The notes under the pieces: generated by a model
Seen by the model: the letters and a program-made list of their open reading frames with translations, nothing else
Database searches by the model: none
Told to the model about the DNA's origin: nothing
Shown: one piece after another, positions 1 through 8,899 of the stretch
Numbering within the stretch: the first letter of the stretch is position 1
Layout of the letters: every line of letters begins with the position of its first letter
NCBI RefSeq assembly: GCF_018343695.1
Contig: NZ_JAGYPJ010000001.1
Location: 1,944,223-2,008,222, forward strand
Direction of reading: 5' to 3'
DNA: 64,000 bases
Source: Lederbergia citrisecunda
Lineage (GTDB): Bacteria; Bacillota; Bacilli; Bacillales; Bacillaceae_C
Program-made: the position numbers and the translations under genes

Positions 1-439
1 CGTTGCACTCTTCAGCAAAACGATTTAATACGCGTTGTCCGATTTCTTTGTGAGTAATCGCACGTCCTCTGAAGCGGATAGAGGCTTTTACTTTATCGCC
101 TTTTTCCAAGAATTTGCGACCATTACGAAGCTTCGTATTAAAATCATGTTCATCAATTGTAGGACTCAAACGAACTTCCTTCACGTTGATCACTTTTTGA
201 TTTTTACGTGCTTCTTTGTCTTTTTTCTGTTGTTCAAAACGGAATTTCCCATAGTCCATAATACGGGCAACAGGAGGCTTTGCGTTAGGAGCAACAAGAA
301 CAAGATCAAGATTTACACGAGCAGCAATTTCAAGCGCTTCATTGCGGGATTTCACTCCCAGCTGTTCACCATTATGGTCAACGAGACGAAGTTCACGGGC
401 ACGGATGCCGTCATTTACCAACATATCTTTGCTAATAAT
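1..439 (-). CDS. infC: Translation initiation factor IF-3 (5' part, runs off the window)
   Basis: IF-3 binds the 30S subunit, keeps it apart from 50S and checks start-codon/initiator tRNA pairing. The minus strand translates to a typical IF-3: N-domain residues VNDGIRARE, then the linker, then the C-domain ending [16 protein letters not shown] at the window edge; about 146 codons are present and the last ~25 are missing. The start is an ATT codon at 439-437, placed 6 nt after GGAGG (446-450). The reading ATT-ATT-AGC-AAA-GAT matches the known Bacillus N-terminus M-I-S-K-D. A rare AUU start is the classic way IF-3 controls its own synthesis. The first in-frame ATG (424) would cut off conserved residues and has no ribosome site. 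In this family rpmI and rplT follow, outside the window. Confidence 0.95.
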   Translation of the reverse strand, partial: MISKDMLVNDGIRARELRLVDHNGEQLGVKSRNEALEIAARVNLDLVLVAPNAKPPVARIMDYGKFRFEQQKKDKEARKNQKVINVKEVRLSPTIDEHDFNTKLRNGRKFLEKGDKVKASIRFRGRAITHKEIGQRVLNRFAEECN

Positions 440-499
440 TAGCCACCTCCAAGGTTTTTTAAAAGAATACGATGTTTGTTTCTAAAATGCTGCCCAAAA

Positions 500-665
500 A
501 TGAGCATTAAAAAAGCACGGGCACAAGCAACCCGCACTGTATTCACGCACAAATAAAATGAATCACAATAATTCCATTAACCTGTCAACAGCTTATGTAT
601 GCGTCAATCAGGCGAGAAGCGGGCAGCTCCTTCTTCTACAAACGAGTATTCAGTTCACCTTAGTT
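500..665 (-). ncRNA. L20-type leader of the infC operon with intrinsic terminator
   Basis: The untranslated stretch upstream of infC holds a G+C-rich hairpin at about 515-537 followed on the minus strand by a run of T. The stem pairs GTGCGGG with CCCGTGC through two wobble pairs. This layout matches the Bacillus infC-rpmI-rplT leader, where ribosomal protein L20 binds the RNA and promotes premature termination. The hairpin and T-run are seen directly; L20 control is inferred from position and family knowledge. Confidence 0.6.
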
Positions 666-694
666 ACTTTATCATAAACAGATTGCTGAGTCAA
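666..694 (-). promoter_or_regulatory. Putative sigma-A promoter for the infC operon
   Basis: On the minus strand TTGACT (694-689) is followed 17 nt later by TAAAGT (671-666). The -35 match is good and the -10 match weak. It lies just upstream of the presumed L20 leader. Confidence 0.4.
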
Positions 695-825
695 TGATGA
701 ATCCATCTAATCAACGTCTTTCATCATAACAAAAGCACCCACATAAAGCAATGTTTTTTTTGAAAATGTTTAAAAAGGCTTTAACAGGAAAAACTTTTGG
801 TAACACATTTAATGGAGGCATCATT

Positions 826-1368
826 ATGAAAAAAGTATATCTCCCCTTATTGGGAATCACACTCATTTTTAGCTTATCCGCTTGTTCAAACGATCCTTCT
901 GTAGACAATAATCCGAAGGAGCAAGTAGTCCCTACTCAACAATCAGAAAATGCAAATACTCCCGACGACAATAGTAAAGATAATAGCGGGAATAAATCGG
1001 TTGGAACTGTAACAGACGATAATAATGCAACAAATAAAATGCAGGAGCTCAATTTTAGTAAGTTTGACTTGGAAGTTCAATATGCCAATGATCAAGACTT
1101 TGATATTGAATACGAGCAAGGAAGTAATAATGGTGATTACGAGGCCAAGATGGAAGATACCATAAATGATAGAAAGTTAAAAGGTATGGAAGCATTCAAT
1201 ACAATTTATACACAATTAAAGGACCTAGCCATAGATGCAAATACTCCAAAAGCCGATGTTATTCAAAAAGTACTTCAACGATTCAATCTAAGTGACAATT
1301 ATCGTACATTAGAATTAGAATACACTTTTAAAGATGGAACAAAAATGGAAATAAAAGATAATAAATAA
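826..1368 (+). CDS. YusW-like lipoprotein
   Basis: A secreted lipoprotein of 180 residues. The start is the ATG after GGAGG (814-818), which gives a signal peptide MKKVYLPLLGITLIFSLSAC with lipobox LSAC and the cysteine at residue 20. A longer reading frame from 751 has no ribosome site and would hide the signal. After the cysteine comes a low-complexity, Asn/Asp/Ser-rich linker of about 50 residues, then a compact C-terminal domain (about 75-180). That domain, with FSKFDLEVQYAN, KGMEAFNTI and LELEYTFKDGT, resembles the YusW family as I remember it. Function is unknown. It is monocistronic, on the opposite strand to infC and thrS, and ends in a terminator. Confidence 0.75.
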   Translation: MKKVYLPLLGITLIFSLSACSNDPSVDNNPKEQVVPTQQSENANTPDDNSKDNSGNKSVGTVTDDNNATNKMQELNFSKFDLEVQYANDQDFDIEYEQGSNNGDYEAKMEDTINDRKLKGMEAFNTIYTQLKDLAIDANTPKADVIQKVLQRFNLSDNYRTLELEYTFKDGTKMEIKDNK

Positions 1369-1373
1369 AAAGT

Positions 1374-1409
1374 AAGGCACCTCATTCAAATTTAGGAGGT
1401 GCCTTTTTC
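1374..1409 (+). terminator. Intrinsic terminator after the lipoprotein gene
   Basis: A perfect 10-bp stem, AAGGCACCTC paired with GAGGTGCCTT, with a 12-nt loop is followed by T-rich sequence six bases after the stop codon. Confidence 0.85.
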
Positions 1410-1549
1410 GGAAAATTTTTCCCAGTTTTCAATTCTTCAGTTGGTGACCACCAATTCATCGGGCCATCTATTCAGCAAATAATCTAATATCAAACTCATT
1501 AAAAAAAGCCAGCAGAGAAAAATTTTCCCTACAGGCAAATGCATTAGCA

Positions 1550-3472
1550 TCATTTTACTTCATTTTTTAAGTTCACTATAAAATCGTCAAATGGAATTGT
1601 TTCTGATTTTTGCTCACCATATTTTCTTACATTAACAGACTTACTTTCAATTTCATTGTCCCCAACAACGAGCATGTAAGGAATCTTTTGCATTTGCGCT
1701 TCCCTGATTTTGTAGCCGATTTTTTCATCACGCTTATCGAGTTCAACACGGAAGCCGGATGCTTTTAATTGATCCACGACTTGTTTTGCATAGTCAAAAT
1801 GCGCGTCAGGTGAAACTGGAATGACCTGTACTTGAACTGGAGCAAGCCATGTTGGAAACGCTCCTTTATATTCTTCAATTAAGAAGGCTACGAAACGTTC
1901 CATTGTAGATACAACCCCGCGGTGTATAACAACCGGGCGATGTTGTTTTCCATCTTCTCCTACATATGTTAAATCAAATTTTTCTGGAAGAAGGAAATCA
2001 AGTTGAACAGTTGAGAGAGTTTCTTCCTTCCCTAAAGCTGTTTTCACTTGCACATCAAGCTTAGGACCATAAAAAGCAGCTTCTCCTTCAGCCTCGAAAT
2101 AATTAACACCTAGGGTCTCCATCGCTTCTTTTAACATCGCCTGTGCTTTATTCCACATTTCATCGTCATCAAAATACTTTTCTTTATCCTCAGGGTCGCG
2201 ATAAGAAAGTCGGAATGAATAATCGTTAATGTCAAAGTCTTTATATACCTCATTAATTAGCTGAACAACGCGGATGAACTCTTCCTTAATTTGGTCAGGA
2301 CGAACAAAGATATGAGCATCATTTAATGTCATTCCGCGAACACGTTGTAATCCTGATAGAGCACCAGACATTTCATAACGATGCATTGTACCTAACTCAG
2401 CAATTCGAATTGGTAGTTCACGATAACTATGAATGTCATTTTTATACACCATCATATGATGTGGACAGTTCATTGGGCGTAATACAAGCTGCTCATTATC
2501 CATATCCATGACAGGAAACATATCTTCACGATAATGATCCCAGTGTCCACTTGTTTTATAAAGCTCCACACTTCCCATTATTGGAGTATACACATGGTCG
2601 TAACCAAGCGCCACTTCTTTATCAACAATATAACGTTCGATAATTCTACGAATTGTTGCCCCTTTTGGCAGCCAAAGAGGTAAGCCTTGACCAACCTTTT
2701 GCGAGTTCGTAAATAAGCTAAGTTCTTTTCCAAGCTTACGATGATCTCTTTCCTTCGCTTCTTCTAACATTTTTAAATGCTGCTCAAGATCTTCTTTTTT
2801 GAAAAAGGCTGTTCCATAAATACGTTGCAGCATTTTATTATCGCTATCGCCACGCCAATAGGCACCAGCAATGCTTAAAAGTTTAAATTCTTTAATCTTC
2901 CCAGTTGAAGGGACATGAACACCGCGACAGAGATCAGCGAAATCACCTTGTTCATAAATTGTTACTTTTTCGTCGGCAGGTATGGCATCAATTAACTCCT
3001 GTTTATATTCATCATGAGCAAACATTTGCTTCGCTTCTTCGCGAGATACTTCCTTCCGGATAACTTCAATGTTCTCATTTATGATTTTTTTCATTTCCTT
3101 TTCGATGAGAGGTAGATCTTCCGGTGTAATGGAATGCTCAAGATCCATATCATAATAAAAACCATTTTCAATGACAGGGCCTACTCCCAATTTTACATTA
3201 GGAAACAATCTTCTTACAGCTTGTGCCATTAAATGGGCTGTACTATGGCGCAAAATTTCAAGTGCTTCATTACTTTCAGGTGTGATAATTTCAATTGAAC
3301 CATCTTGATGAATTGGTGTTTTCAAATCTATTAAATGACCATTCACTTTTCCAGCCAATGCTTTTTTTCGTAAGCCCGGACTAATGGAAGCTGCAATGTC
3401 TTCTGTTGTCGTTGTATTTGAAAACTCCTTTATTGTTCCGTCTGGGAAAGTAATTTTTACTTGATCTGACAT
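1550..3472 (-). CDS. thrS: Threonyl-tRNA synthetase
   Basis: Charges tRNA-Thr with threonine in the cytoplasm and edits mischarged serine. The 640 residues match the usual length of 640-645. In order: TGS domain (about 1-63), second editing domain with the HSTAH (HxxxH) motif at 76-80 and CRGVH near 182, then the class II core with zinc-ligand cysteine in MNCPHHM, motif 2 around [17 protein letters not shown], and motif 3 in [11 protein letters not shown], and a C-terminal anticodon-binding domain. The ATG has an AGGAG site upstream. Expression is probably set by the T-box directly upstream. Confidence 0.97.
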   Translation of the reverse strand: MSDQVKITFPDGTIKEFSNTTTTEDIAASISPGLRKKALAGKVNGHLIDLKTPIHQDGSIEIITPESNEALEILRHSTAHLMAQAVRRLFPNVKLGVGPVIENGFYYDMDLEHSITPEDLPLIEKEMKKIINENIEVIRKEVSREEAKQMFAHDEYKQELIDAIPADEKVTIYEQGDFADLCRGVHVPSTGKIKEFKLLSIAGAYWRGDSDNKMLQRIYGTAFFKKEDLEQHLKMLEEAKERDHRKLGKELSLFTNSQKVGQGLPLWLPKGATIRRIIERYIVDKEVALGYDHVYTPIMGSVELYKTSGHWDHYREDMFPVMDMDNEQLVLRPMNCPHHMMVYKNDIHSYRELPIRIAELGTMHRYEMSGALSGLQRVRGMTLNDAHIFVRPDQIKEEFIRVVQLINEVYKDFDINDYSFRLSYRDPEDKEKYFDDDEMWNKAQAMLKEAMETLGVNYFEAEGEAAFYGPKLDVQVKTALGKEETLSTVQLDFLLPEKFDLTYVGEDGKQHRPVVIHRGVVSTMERFVAFLIEEYKGAFPTWLAPVQVQVIPVSPDAHFDYAKQVVDQLKASGFRVELDKRDEKIGYKIREAQMQKIPYMLVVGDNEIESKSVNVRKYGEQKSETIPFDDFIVNLKNEVK

Positions 3473-3498
3473 GACACTACACTCCTTTTTATTGTTTT

Positions 3499-3579
3499 AG
3501 GTTTAGTTAAACTTTAATGTTGATTTCCGGTCCAGGCGTTCCCTTTCTCTTCAATCAACAATGAACTTTAACATAGCCT
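3499..3579. repeat. Short internally deleted copy of repeat family R2
   Basis: An ~80-bp block between the T-box terminator and thrS has imperfect terminal inverted repeats (AGGTTTAGTTAAA and TTTAACATAGCCT). Inside it carries TTGATTTCCGGTCCAGGCG, matching the end of the larger R2 element upstream of dnaE (34297-34606). A similar short copy lies at 23875-23950. It falls in the thrS 5' UTR downstream of the antiterminator. Confidence 0.55.
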
Positions 3580-3593
3580 ATTTTAAATATAAA

Positions 3594-3855
3594 AAACCCG
3601 CCCCTGGAAAGGGACGAGTTTTATACACGTGGTTCCACCCTAATTTTCATCATGTTAATAACATAATGACTTTGGATTATTCATAACGGAGATCTTCCGC
3701 CAATCAATACTACACGCTTATACGGATTCATGATTGGAGTTCAAAGGTGGTAAGCATTAAGTTCGTGTTGGAAAGTTCGCAGCTATTCTTTCCTCTCTGT
3801 AAACCGTAACAAAATACTCATGTCCTTATCAAAACTTTTAGATTTTTAGATTATG
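3594..3855 (-). promoter_or_regulatory. T-box leader of thrS
   Basis: The minus strand contains the conserved T-box AGGGTGGAACCACG (3643-3630), which pairs with the acceptor end of uncharged tRNA. It is followed by a terminator hairpin with CTCGTCCC against the GGGGCGGG side and six T (3625-3591). The upstream stem I region carries an AGAGAG-type motif and a TTACCACC segment; the likely specifier is the Thr codon ACC, though I did not fold the RNA. High uncharged tRNA-Thr should favour antitermination into thrS. Confidence 0.93.
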
Positions 3856-3861
3856 TACGCT

Positions 3862-3890
3862 ATTATAGTCGTTTTGAAAATGAAAATCAA
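3862..3890 (-). promoter_or_regulatory. Sigma-A promoter of the thrS T-box transcript
   Basis: TTGATT (3890-3885), a 17-nt spacer, then TATAAT (3867-3862) on the minus strand, followed about 10 nt later by the start of the T-box leader. The -35 element overlaps the stop codon of ytxC. Confidence 0.8.
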
Positions 3891-4720
3891 GTATCAGAAT
3901 AAGCTTTTAATAAAGTATTTAAATGGGTTGTCGGCAGGATAGATAAACGTTCTTCAAAAATATTTTTTAACGTCCTAATAAGTGGCTGGTCCTCTTCGAC
4001 AGAGTATAAAAAAATTTTAATCGGAGCCATTGATAATAGAGGTGCGATGACGGATGAATCCACATATACTGGATGGTTAGAGAGCAAACGTCGATCCATT
4101 ATCTCCTTGATTTCTTCCTTTCCCATTTCTTTAAGTTTTTCGTTAAAAAACAAAATTGGTTTTTCAAGTAACACATGTACGACATTTTTTTGGGGGCTAC
4201 GATTTTTCAAATAATCCCTCAACATATTTACAAACATTTGATATTCTTGTTCCATTTTATATTCATCTATTGCAACTTTTAAATACTCCGTAACACATTC
4301 AAAATATTTTTTTAGACGGAAGCGTAAAAATGAATCAAATAAAACCGCACCCTTAAAATTAAGTAAGTCCACTACAGCTTCCTGAATTAATTCTTCTTCA
4401 TCCATTTTCCCAGCTAATGAAACTAATTCAACTCGTTCTCCAATAAACATTTGATTTAAGATAGTTATGATTTCAATGCGTTCATCTTCAATTTCATACT
4501 TATACGTATCACGTAATGCATTGTCCACCCATTCATTTCTTTTTATTTCATGAATAAATTGGATTAAAGCTTGCATATACCGCTCTTTTTTGACAAAAAG
4601 ATAGTGAAAGGAATATATAAATTGGCTTTGCCTTTCCGTAAAGGAGTCTTGCAAGCCATTGGCAGATAAAAAAGCTTTAAAACGTACAGCATCGTGAATG
4701 GATTTAAACATTAACTCCAA
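3887..4720 (-). CDS. ytxC: Putative sporulation protein YtxC
   Basis: A 277-residue protein of the YtxC family, found next to thrS in sporulating Bacillaceae. Its biochemical role is not known. The sequence is rich in charged residues and mostly helical; there is no signal peptide and no clear membrane segment. Motifs typical of the family, as I recall them, are the central LRDYLKNRSPQKNVVHVL and the C-terminal IKIFLYSVEEDQPL. Downstream the thrS promoter begins inside its stop codon, so the two genes are probably transcribed separately. The identification rests on size, position and sequence character, not on a search. Confidence 0.8.
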   Translation of the reverse strand: MELMFKSIHDAVRFKAFLSANGLQDSFTERQSQFIYSFHYLFVKKERYMQALIQFIHEIKRNEWVDNALRDTYKYEIEDERIEIITILNQMFIGERVELVSLAGKMDEEELIQEAVVDLLNFKGAVLFDSFLRFRLKKYFECVTEYLKVAIDEYKMEQEYQMFVNMLRDYLKNRSPQKNVVHVLLEKPILFFNEKLKEMGKEEIKEIMDRRLLSNHPVYVDSSVIAPLLSMAPIKIFLYSVEEDQPLIRTLKNIFEERLSILPTTHLNTLLKAYSDT

Positions 4721-4805
4721 GCCTGCTCCCCCTTTTTTCCTGCATTGTTACATATATATGAGAACACGCTTGGACTAGACCAGATAATATGATCAAACAA
4801 TAAAA

Positions 4806-4834
4806 AAACACCTACAATACGGTGTAGGTGTTTA
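4806..4834 (-). terminator. Terminator of the nrdR-dnaB-dnaI operon
   Basis: AAACACCTAC paired with GTAGGTGTTT, followed on the minus strand by T residues. The 5' arm overlaps the stop codon of dnaI. Confidence 0.85.
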
Positions 4835-5770
4835 AAAATGTCTTCTATTGGGTCCATCCACTCTTACTGGTATGGAAAGATATTTGATTCGCTCCATAAT
4901 CCGAGCAGCTTTCATCTTTTCTTCTTCTCCCCTTTGGGAATATGTTAGATGATGCTCGAGTCCAACATAATCAAAATTGGAAGAGAAAAAGGTGGGAAGC
5001 TGTTCGTGCATTCTAAATTGCAAAATAGAACCGAGTACTTCATCTCTTGTCCAACTTGACATTGCTTCCGCTCCTATATCATCAAGCATAAGAACCTTTG
5101 CATTTTTTACAGCTTCCATTTTTTCATTTAATGACTGATCACTTAATGATTGCTTCATCTCACGCAAAAATTCAGGAACATATACAATCAATGTTGAGAT
5201 TTCTTTTTCTGCTAATTGATTGGCAATCGCCCCCAATAAATAGGATTTACCGACACCAAAGCTGCCATGTAAATATAAGCCTTTCATCATTCCCTTTTCA
5301 GGATTATAGGAAGAAGCAAACTTCTCGGCATATTCAAATGCATCAATTCGGCCTGGGCTATTTAATGAGAATTCAGCAAAGGATGCTTGAAGAATTTCTT
5401 TCGGAACATAAATACTACTTATTAATCTTTCAGTTTTTCTTCGTTCATCTTGAATCACTTTAGTTGGACACGGGCTATAATATAGTCCGATAGATTCCCG
5501 TTCTATGACAATCTCTGGTTCGTATCCAGGCATAAGATTGCAGCACTTTTCTAAACTTGTACAATTCGCACATTTTTTTGTTTGCGAAACGTACTCATAT
5601 AGCTTCATCATGTTTTTTTCGATGATTTCATCTGTAAGATTGTCGCGGTTTTTTTCTAAAAATGCTAGAACCTCGGGATTTTGTAAAACTTCTGTTTTCA
5701 TATCAGCATATCTTTGTCTAAAGCTCGATGATTGCGAAAGTTTTTTTATTGTATTATCAATTCTTTCCAC
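4832..5770 (-). CDS. dnaI: Primosomal protein DnaI (helicase loader)
   Basis: An AAA+ ATPase that, with DnaB and DnaD, loads the replicative helicase DnaC onto DNA. In 312 residues it shows an N-terminal zinc-binding region (CANC...CC, about 67-77), a Walker A motif GSFGVGKS (about 169-176), Walker B LMLDDIGAE and an SSN sensor (FFSSNF). The start is GTG at 5770 with the perfectly placed GGAGGTGAT. From there the N-terminus aligns residue by residue with B. subtilis DnaI (ME then ...RQRYADMKTEV). The ATG at 5785 would place the ribosome site inside the gene. It overlaps the dnaB end by 14 nt, suggesting translational coupling. Confidence 0.95.
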   Translation of the reverse strand: MERIDNTIKKLSQSSSFRQRYADMKTEVLQNPEVLAFLEKNRDNLTDEIIEKNMMKLYEYVSQTKKCANCTSLEKCCNLMPGYEPEIVIERESIGLYYSPCPTKVIQDERRKTERLISSIYVPKEILQASFAEFSLNSPGRIDAFEYAEKFASSYNPEKGMMKGLYLHGSFGVGKSYLLGAIANQLAEKEISTLIVYVPEFLREMKQSLSDQSLNEKMEAVKNAKVLMLDDIGAEAMSSWTRDEVLGSILQFRMHEQLPTFFSSNFDYVGLEHHLTYSQRGEEEKMKAARIMERIKYLSIPVRVDGPNRRHF

Positions 5771-7172
5771 CTTTATCACCTCCATTTTTTTGATATTTTC
5801 TTTGAATGGCTTCTAGCCTACGGAGTTTATCTTCCAATTCTTCTGTTTGCATTTCGGCATCATTATGAGAAGAATCTTCTTGGGAAACAAACCAATCAGG
5901 AAGTTTTTCTGTACGAATAGGTTTTTTTCGCTTCTGTGTTGAATCCTTCTTTGAGCTTGCCCATTCTTGGTATTGCCTATGTTCACTTTTCGCTAAGTCC
6001 ATGGCCGATTTCACAGTCTTAATTTTTTTACGCGACCAATGAGACGCAATTTTTTCCAAATAATTTTTCGACAGCTTCATATCGGTTTTCAACATGACAT
6101 AATGAACCAAGACATTCGTTACTCCTGGAGGTAGCTTTTGTTGAAACATAATATCTTCGACAGCTTGAAGATCAGATTTCGAAGGCTCTCCTCCATCAGA
6201 GAGATCGATTAAAAGCTGTCTTGGAGAAACAGTTTCCAAGTAGGAAATAAGTTTATCCTCTTTTGTTTCTAATCTTGTCTCATTTTCACGATGGATAACT
6301 GGCTGAATTCGATCAACTAATTGAGGCAAACGGGTTTCATTTTCCATCTGATACCAATCTCGAGCGTTTTTCCTAAGGTCATCTATACTTATCTTTTGAT
6401 CAGGCGTAAGACTTTGCAAAACGATGTTTTTCATGTCTATCGCATTGATAGAATATAAATATGAAAGTTTGGCAATAGCGTCCTTAATAGCAGAAGTGAA
6501 TAACTTTCTCGGAACCATAACCTCAGATAAGCCGACAAATAGTAGATCAAAATCAAAATGACTTCCATCTATGGATATGGGATGAGATTTTTGTCTATGA
6601 AAATACTCTTCCTCATGTTCTGGAATACTAGCTGTATGTCCTTCACTATGTGCTAAAGTATTCGCACCCATTGATGTAAATACATCTTGAAAGCTACGAG
6701 TTACTTCACTAAAATCTTTCATATCTAATTTCTTTTCAGTGAAGGATTTTTTTAATTTTAAAAAATGCGTTTGTCCTAATTTTTGGTATAAATATATATT
6801 TAACATCCCATCCGTAAAAAATTGCTCTGCGGAAAGCGGCGGCTGAAGTTCGTATATAAAGGAGCGCCTATCGTTATTTGTTTGTGTATATGTTTTTAAT
6901 AAGCCGATTCCTTCTAACTTAAGTCTCGCATGATAAATCTCTTCCAAATTTAGATCAAATGCATTCATTAAATGATAATGAGTCCATTCCTCCGATAACG
7001 TTCTACCTTCCTCAACCATATACAAAAGCGTATTATATAAAGTTGTGGAAATGGGCCCAATGAGAGGCTGATATAATAATGCAATGATTTTTTTATCGTG
7101 TTGATGTAAAATACCGTTCATAACTACGGTAAATGCATCAATTGGCTGAACCTCGTTCCAATACTGCTTCAT
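5757..7172 (-). CDS. dnaB: Replication initiation and membrane attachment protein DnaB
   Basis: The Gram-positive DnaB, a co-loader that works with DnaD and DnaI in helicase loading at oriC and at restarts; it is not the E. coli helicase of the same name. It has about 471 residues. The N-terminal domain contains IIALLYQPLIGPIS, typical of the family, and a DnaD-like domain lies near the C-terminal third (LPPGVTNVLVHYVM ... SHWSRKKIKTVKSAMDLAKSEH). I prefer ATG 7172 because M-KQYWNEVQPID aligns with the known start. A GTG at 7181 is also possible, and neither has a strong ribosome site, which suggests coupling to nrdR four bases upstream. Confidence 0.94.
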   Translation of the reverse strand: MKQYWNEVQPIDAFTVVMNGILHQHDKKIIALLYQPLIGPISTTLYNTLLYMVEEGRTLSEEWTHYHLMNAFDLNLEEIYHARLKLEGIGLLKTYTQTNNDRRSFIYELQPPLSAEQFFTDGMLNIYLYQKLGQTHFLKLKKSFTEKKLDMKDFSEVTRSFQDVFTSMGANTLAHSEGHTASIPEHEEEYFHRQKSHPISIDGSHFDFDLLFVGLSEVMVPRKLFTSAIKDAIAKLSYLYSINAIDMKNIVLQSLTPDQKISIDDLRKNARDWYQMENETRLPQLVDRIQPVIHRENETRLETKEDKLISYLETVSPRQLLIDLSDGGEPSKSDLQAVEDIMFQQKLPPGVTNVLVHYVMLKTDMKLSKNYLEKIASHWSRKKIKTVKSAMDLAKSEHRQYQEWASSKKDSTQKRKKPIRTEKLPDWFVSQEDSSHNDAEMQTEELEDKLRRLEAIQRKYQKNGGDKGGKN

Positions 7173-7185
7173 AGTAAACACACTT

Positions 7186-7641
7186 TCAATCTTTCTTAAT
7201 TAATTCTTTCAGTTCATCTAAAAATACATTAAGATCTTTAAATTGGCGGTAAACAGAGGCAAACCTTACATATGCAACTTCATCAATTTTCGCCAATTTA
7301 TCCATAACCATTTCACCAATTATTTCTGATTTCACTTCAGGTTGTCCAAGATTTCGCAAATCTCTTTCTATATCATGAGTAATCTTTTCAAGCTGCTCTA
7401 AAGCGACAGGACGTTTTTCACAAGCACGTATTAAGCCGCGTAAAATTTTCTCTCTGCTAAATTCTTCACGAATTCCTTCTTTTTTGACAACAATAAGTGG
7501 AGTTTCTTCCACTCTTTCAAATGTTGTAAAGCGATACGAGCATTTCTCACATTCTCTTCTTCTTCGGATCGATCGTACTTCATCAGCAGGTCTTGAATCG
7601 ACAACTCGTGTGCCATTATGATGGCAAGAAGGGCATTTCAT
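7186..7641 (-). CDS. nrdR: Transcriptional repressor NrdR
   Basis: Represses ribonucleotide reductase genes by sensing dATP/ATP. The 151-residue protein begins [18 protein letters not shown]. It has an N-terminal zinc ribbon (CPSC at 3-6, CEKC near 31-34) with the conserved RRRRECEKC segment, followed by an ATP-cone domain with [17 protein letters not shown]. The ATG at 7641 is used because the earlier frame adds six residues not found in the family. A GGAG lies 9 nt upstream. It is first in an operon with dnaB and dnaI. The speD and gapB genes that follow nrdR in B. subtilis are absent here. Confidence 0.96.
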   Translation of the reverse strand: MKCPSCHHNGTRVVDSRPADEVRSIRRRRECEKCSYRFTTFERVEETPLIVVKKEGIREEFSREKILRGLIRACEKRPVALEQLEKITHDIERDLRNLGQPEVKSEIIGEMVMDKLAKIDEVAYVRFASVYRQFKDLNVFLDELKELIKKD

Positions 7642-7735
7642 ACTATCAACTCCGATCAAAGTGCTTTTAAATACTTAAATCAGGATAAACATATTCTATG
7701 AATAAATTTATATCTCATTTATTATTGTTCTTTCC

Positions 7736-7880
7736 AGCGACTATCTACTTGCAAACTTCTTGCCTTCTCCCTACGATAAGTCAACATCAATTCGCCTTAT
7801 CAGGCTCATTGTGTTTCCTTTATCTCAGTCAATGGCCCTGAAGTTTGTACGTCGATGGGCAAGGCGCTTTCGCTTTTCCT
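7736..7880. repeat. Repeat family R1, copy A
   Basis: Intergenic element with CTACGATAAGTCAACATC, CCTTTATCTCAGTCA and the end motif GGCGCTTTCGCTTTTC, shared with copies near 19.2, 34.4, 37.1, 39.7 and 54.9 kb. It has no open reading frame. It resembles the unnamed 'CTAGCTCCAGCGCC...CGCTTTTC' intergenic repeat common in Bacillaceae. The remainder of the 7.66-8.25 kb gap shows no gene to me; a GTGTATGG-AAA-CATACAC-like hairpin with a T-run sits at about 7910-7935. Confidence 0.65.
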
Positions 7881-8249
7881 CTATTATACCGTTTTTTGTC
7901 GTAATTAAAAAGGAGTGTATGTTTCCATACACACCATAATATTAAAACTTTATTATGTTTCATTTTTACTGGTCTTATATCACGTGGCATTTCAATGGTT
8001 TCTCTTGTTACAGCATTTAATCTGTAGCTATATTGGGAAGTAAATCCCCGTAAGTATATACATTGATACTTGCATTATCATCTTACGGTTGGGAAATTAG
8101 TCCAATAAAATCCTACACCTTTAAACAGTATGCGAGAAAAATGTAAAATCATAAAACAATTTATATTTTACTTACGACGTATAGTATAAAGTTAATCTAG
8201 GGAATATTCAACACGTTAACTCAAATAGATAATTTCTAAGTAAATGCAG

Positions 8250-8281
8250 AAAAATCCTAAAAGAGATTCCTTTTAGGATTT
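8250..8281 (-). terminator. Terminator of the polA-mutM-ytaF-coaE operon
   Basis: A perfect 12-bp stem, AAATCCTAAAAG paired with CTTTTAGGATTT, with a T-tract on the minus strand just after the coaE stop codon. Confidence 0.85.
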
Positions 8282-8284
8282 AAA

Positions 8285-8887
8285 TTATGGTTCTAATTTC
8301 CAGTTAGTAATCAATTCATTTACTTGTCTTTCCGTTTCATCAATCGTTCCATTATTATCAATAACAGCGTCAGCTCTCTCTTTTTTTTCCCGGAGAGGAA
8401 GCTGGGAACGAATTCTTGCCAAAGCTTCTTCTTCTGTTAAACCATTTCGATTAAGTAATCTTTTAAGTTGTACGTCCTCATCGACAAAAACGACTACTAC
8501 TTTTTCCACTAAATAAGTAAGATTACTCTCATATAAAAGCGGGATATCATAAATAATGGTCTTTTTTCCTTCTTCTAGCGCCTGTATTTTCCAATCATTC
8601 AAGCATTCTCTTACAGTAGGATGTACGATGCTATTTAACATTTTCCGTTTTTCTTCATCGTTAAAAATAATCGATCCCAATTTTGAACGATTAATTGTGT
8701 CATCGCTATTTACTATTTCATGGCCAAATGTTTCAATAATTTGATGATATGCTTTCTGGCCCGGTTCAACGACGACACGAGCAGCGATGTCAGCATCTAG
8801 AATGGTAAATCCCCGATCTTTTAACATATTAGAAACAGTGCTTTTTCCACTCGCGATACTTCCAGTGAGTCCGATCATTTTTGGCAT
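8285..8887 (-). CDS. coaE: Dephospho-CoA kinase
   Basis: Phosphorylates dephospho-CoA in the last step of coenzyme A synthesis. It has 200 residues, with P-loop GLTGSIASGKS at about 6-16, the DADIAARVVVEPG segment and a LID region (LLNRNGLTEEEALARIRSQ), and ends typically for the family. The ATG at 8887 has AGAGG six nt upstream. A TTG two codons earlier is in frame but badly placed. It is the last gene of the polA-mutM-ytaF-coaE group. Confidence 0.95.
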   Translation of the reverse strand: MPKMIGLTGSIASGKSTVSNMLKDRGFTILDADIAARVVVEPGQKAYHQIIETFGHEIVNSDDTINRSKLGSIIFNDEEKRKMLNSIVHPTVRECLNDWKIQALEEGKKTIIYDIPLLYESNLTYLVEKVVVVFVDEDVQLKRLLNRNGLTEEEALARIRSQLPLREKKERADAVIDNNGTIDETERQVNELITNWKLEP

Positions 8888-8899
8888 AAGCAACCTCTT

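Noticed and set aside
35-442. 135-aa plus-strand reading frame
   Set aside because: It is the mirror of infC; the minus strand encodes conserved IF-3 sequence.
711-908. 65-aa minus-strand frame
   Set aside because: Antisense of the lipoprotein signal region, without start signals.
7910-7935. Additional terminator in the nrdR-coaE gap
   Set aside because: The hairpin GTGTATGG-AAA-CATACAC has a T-run, but there is no gene ending near it; left as a note only.
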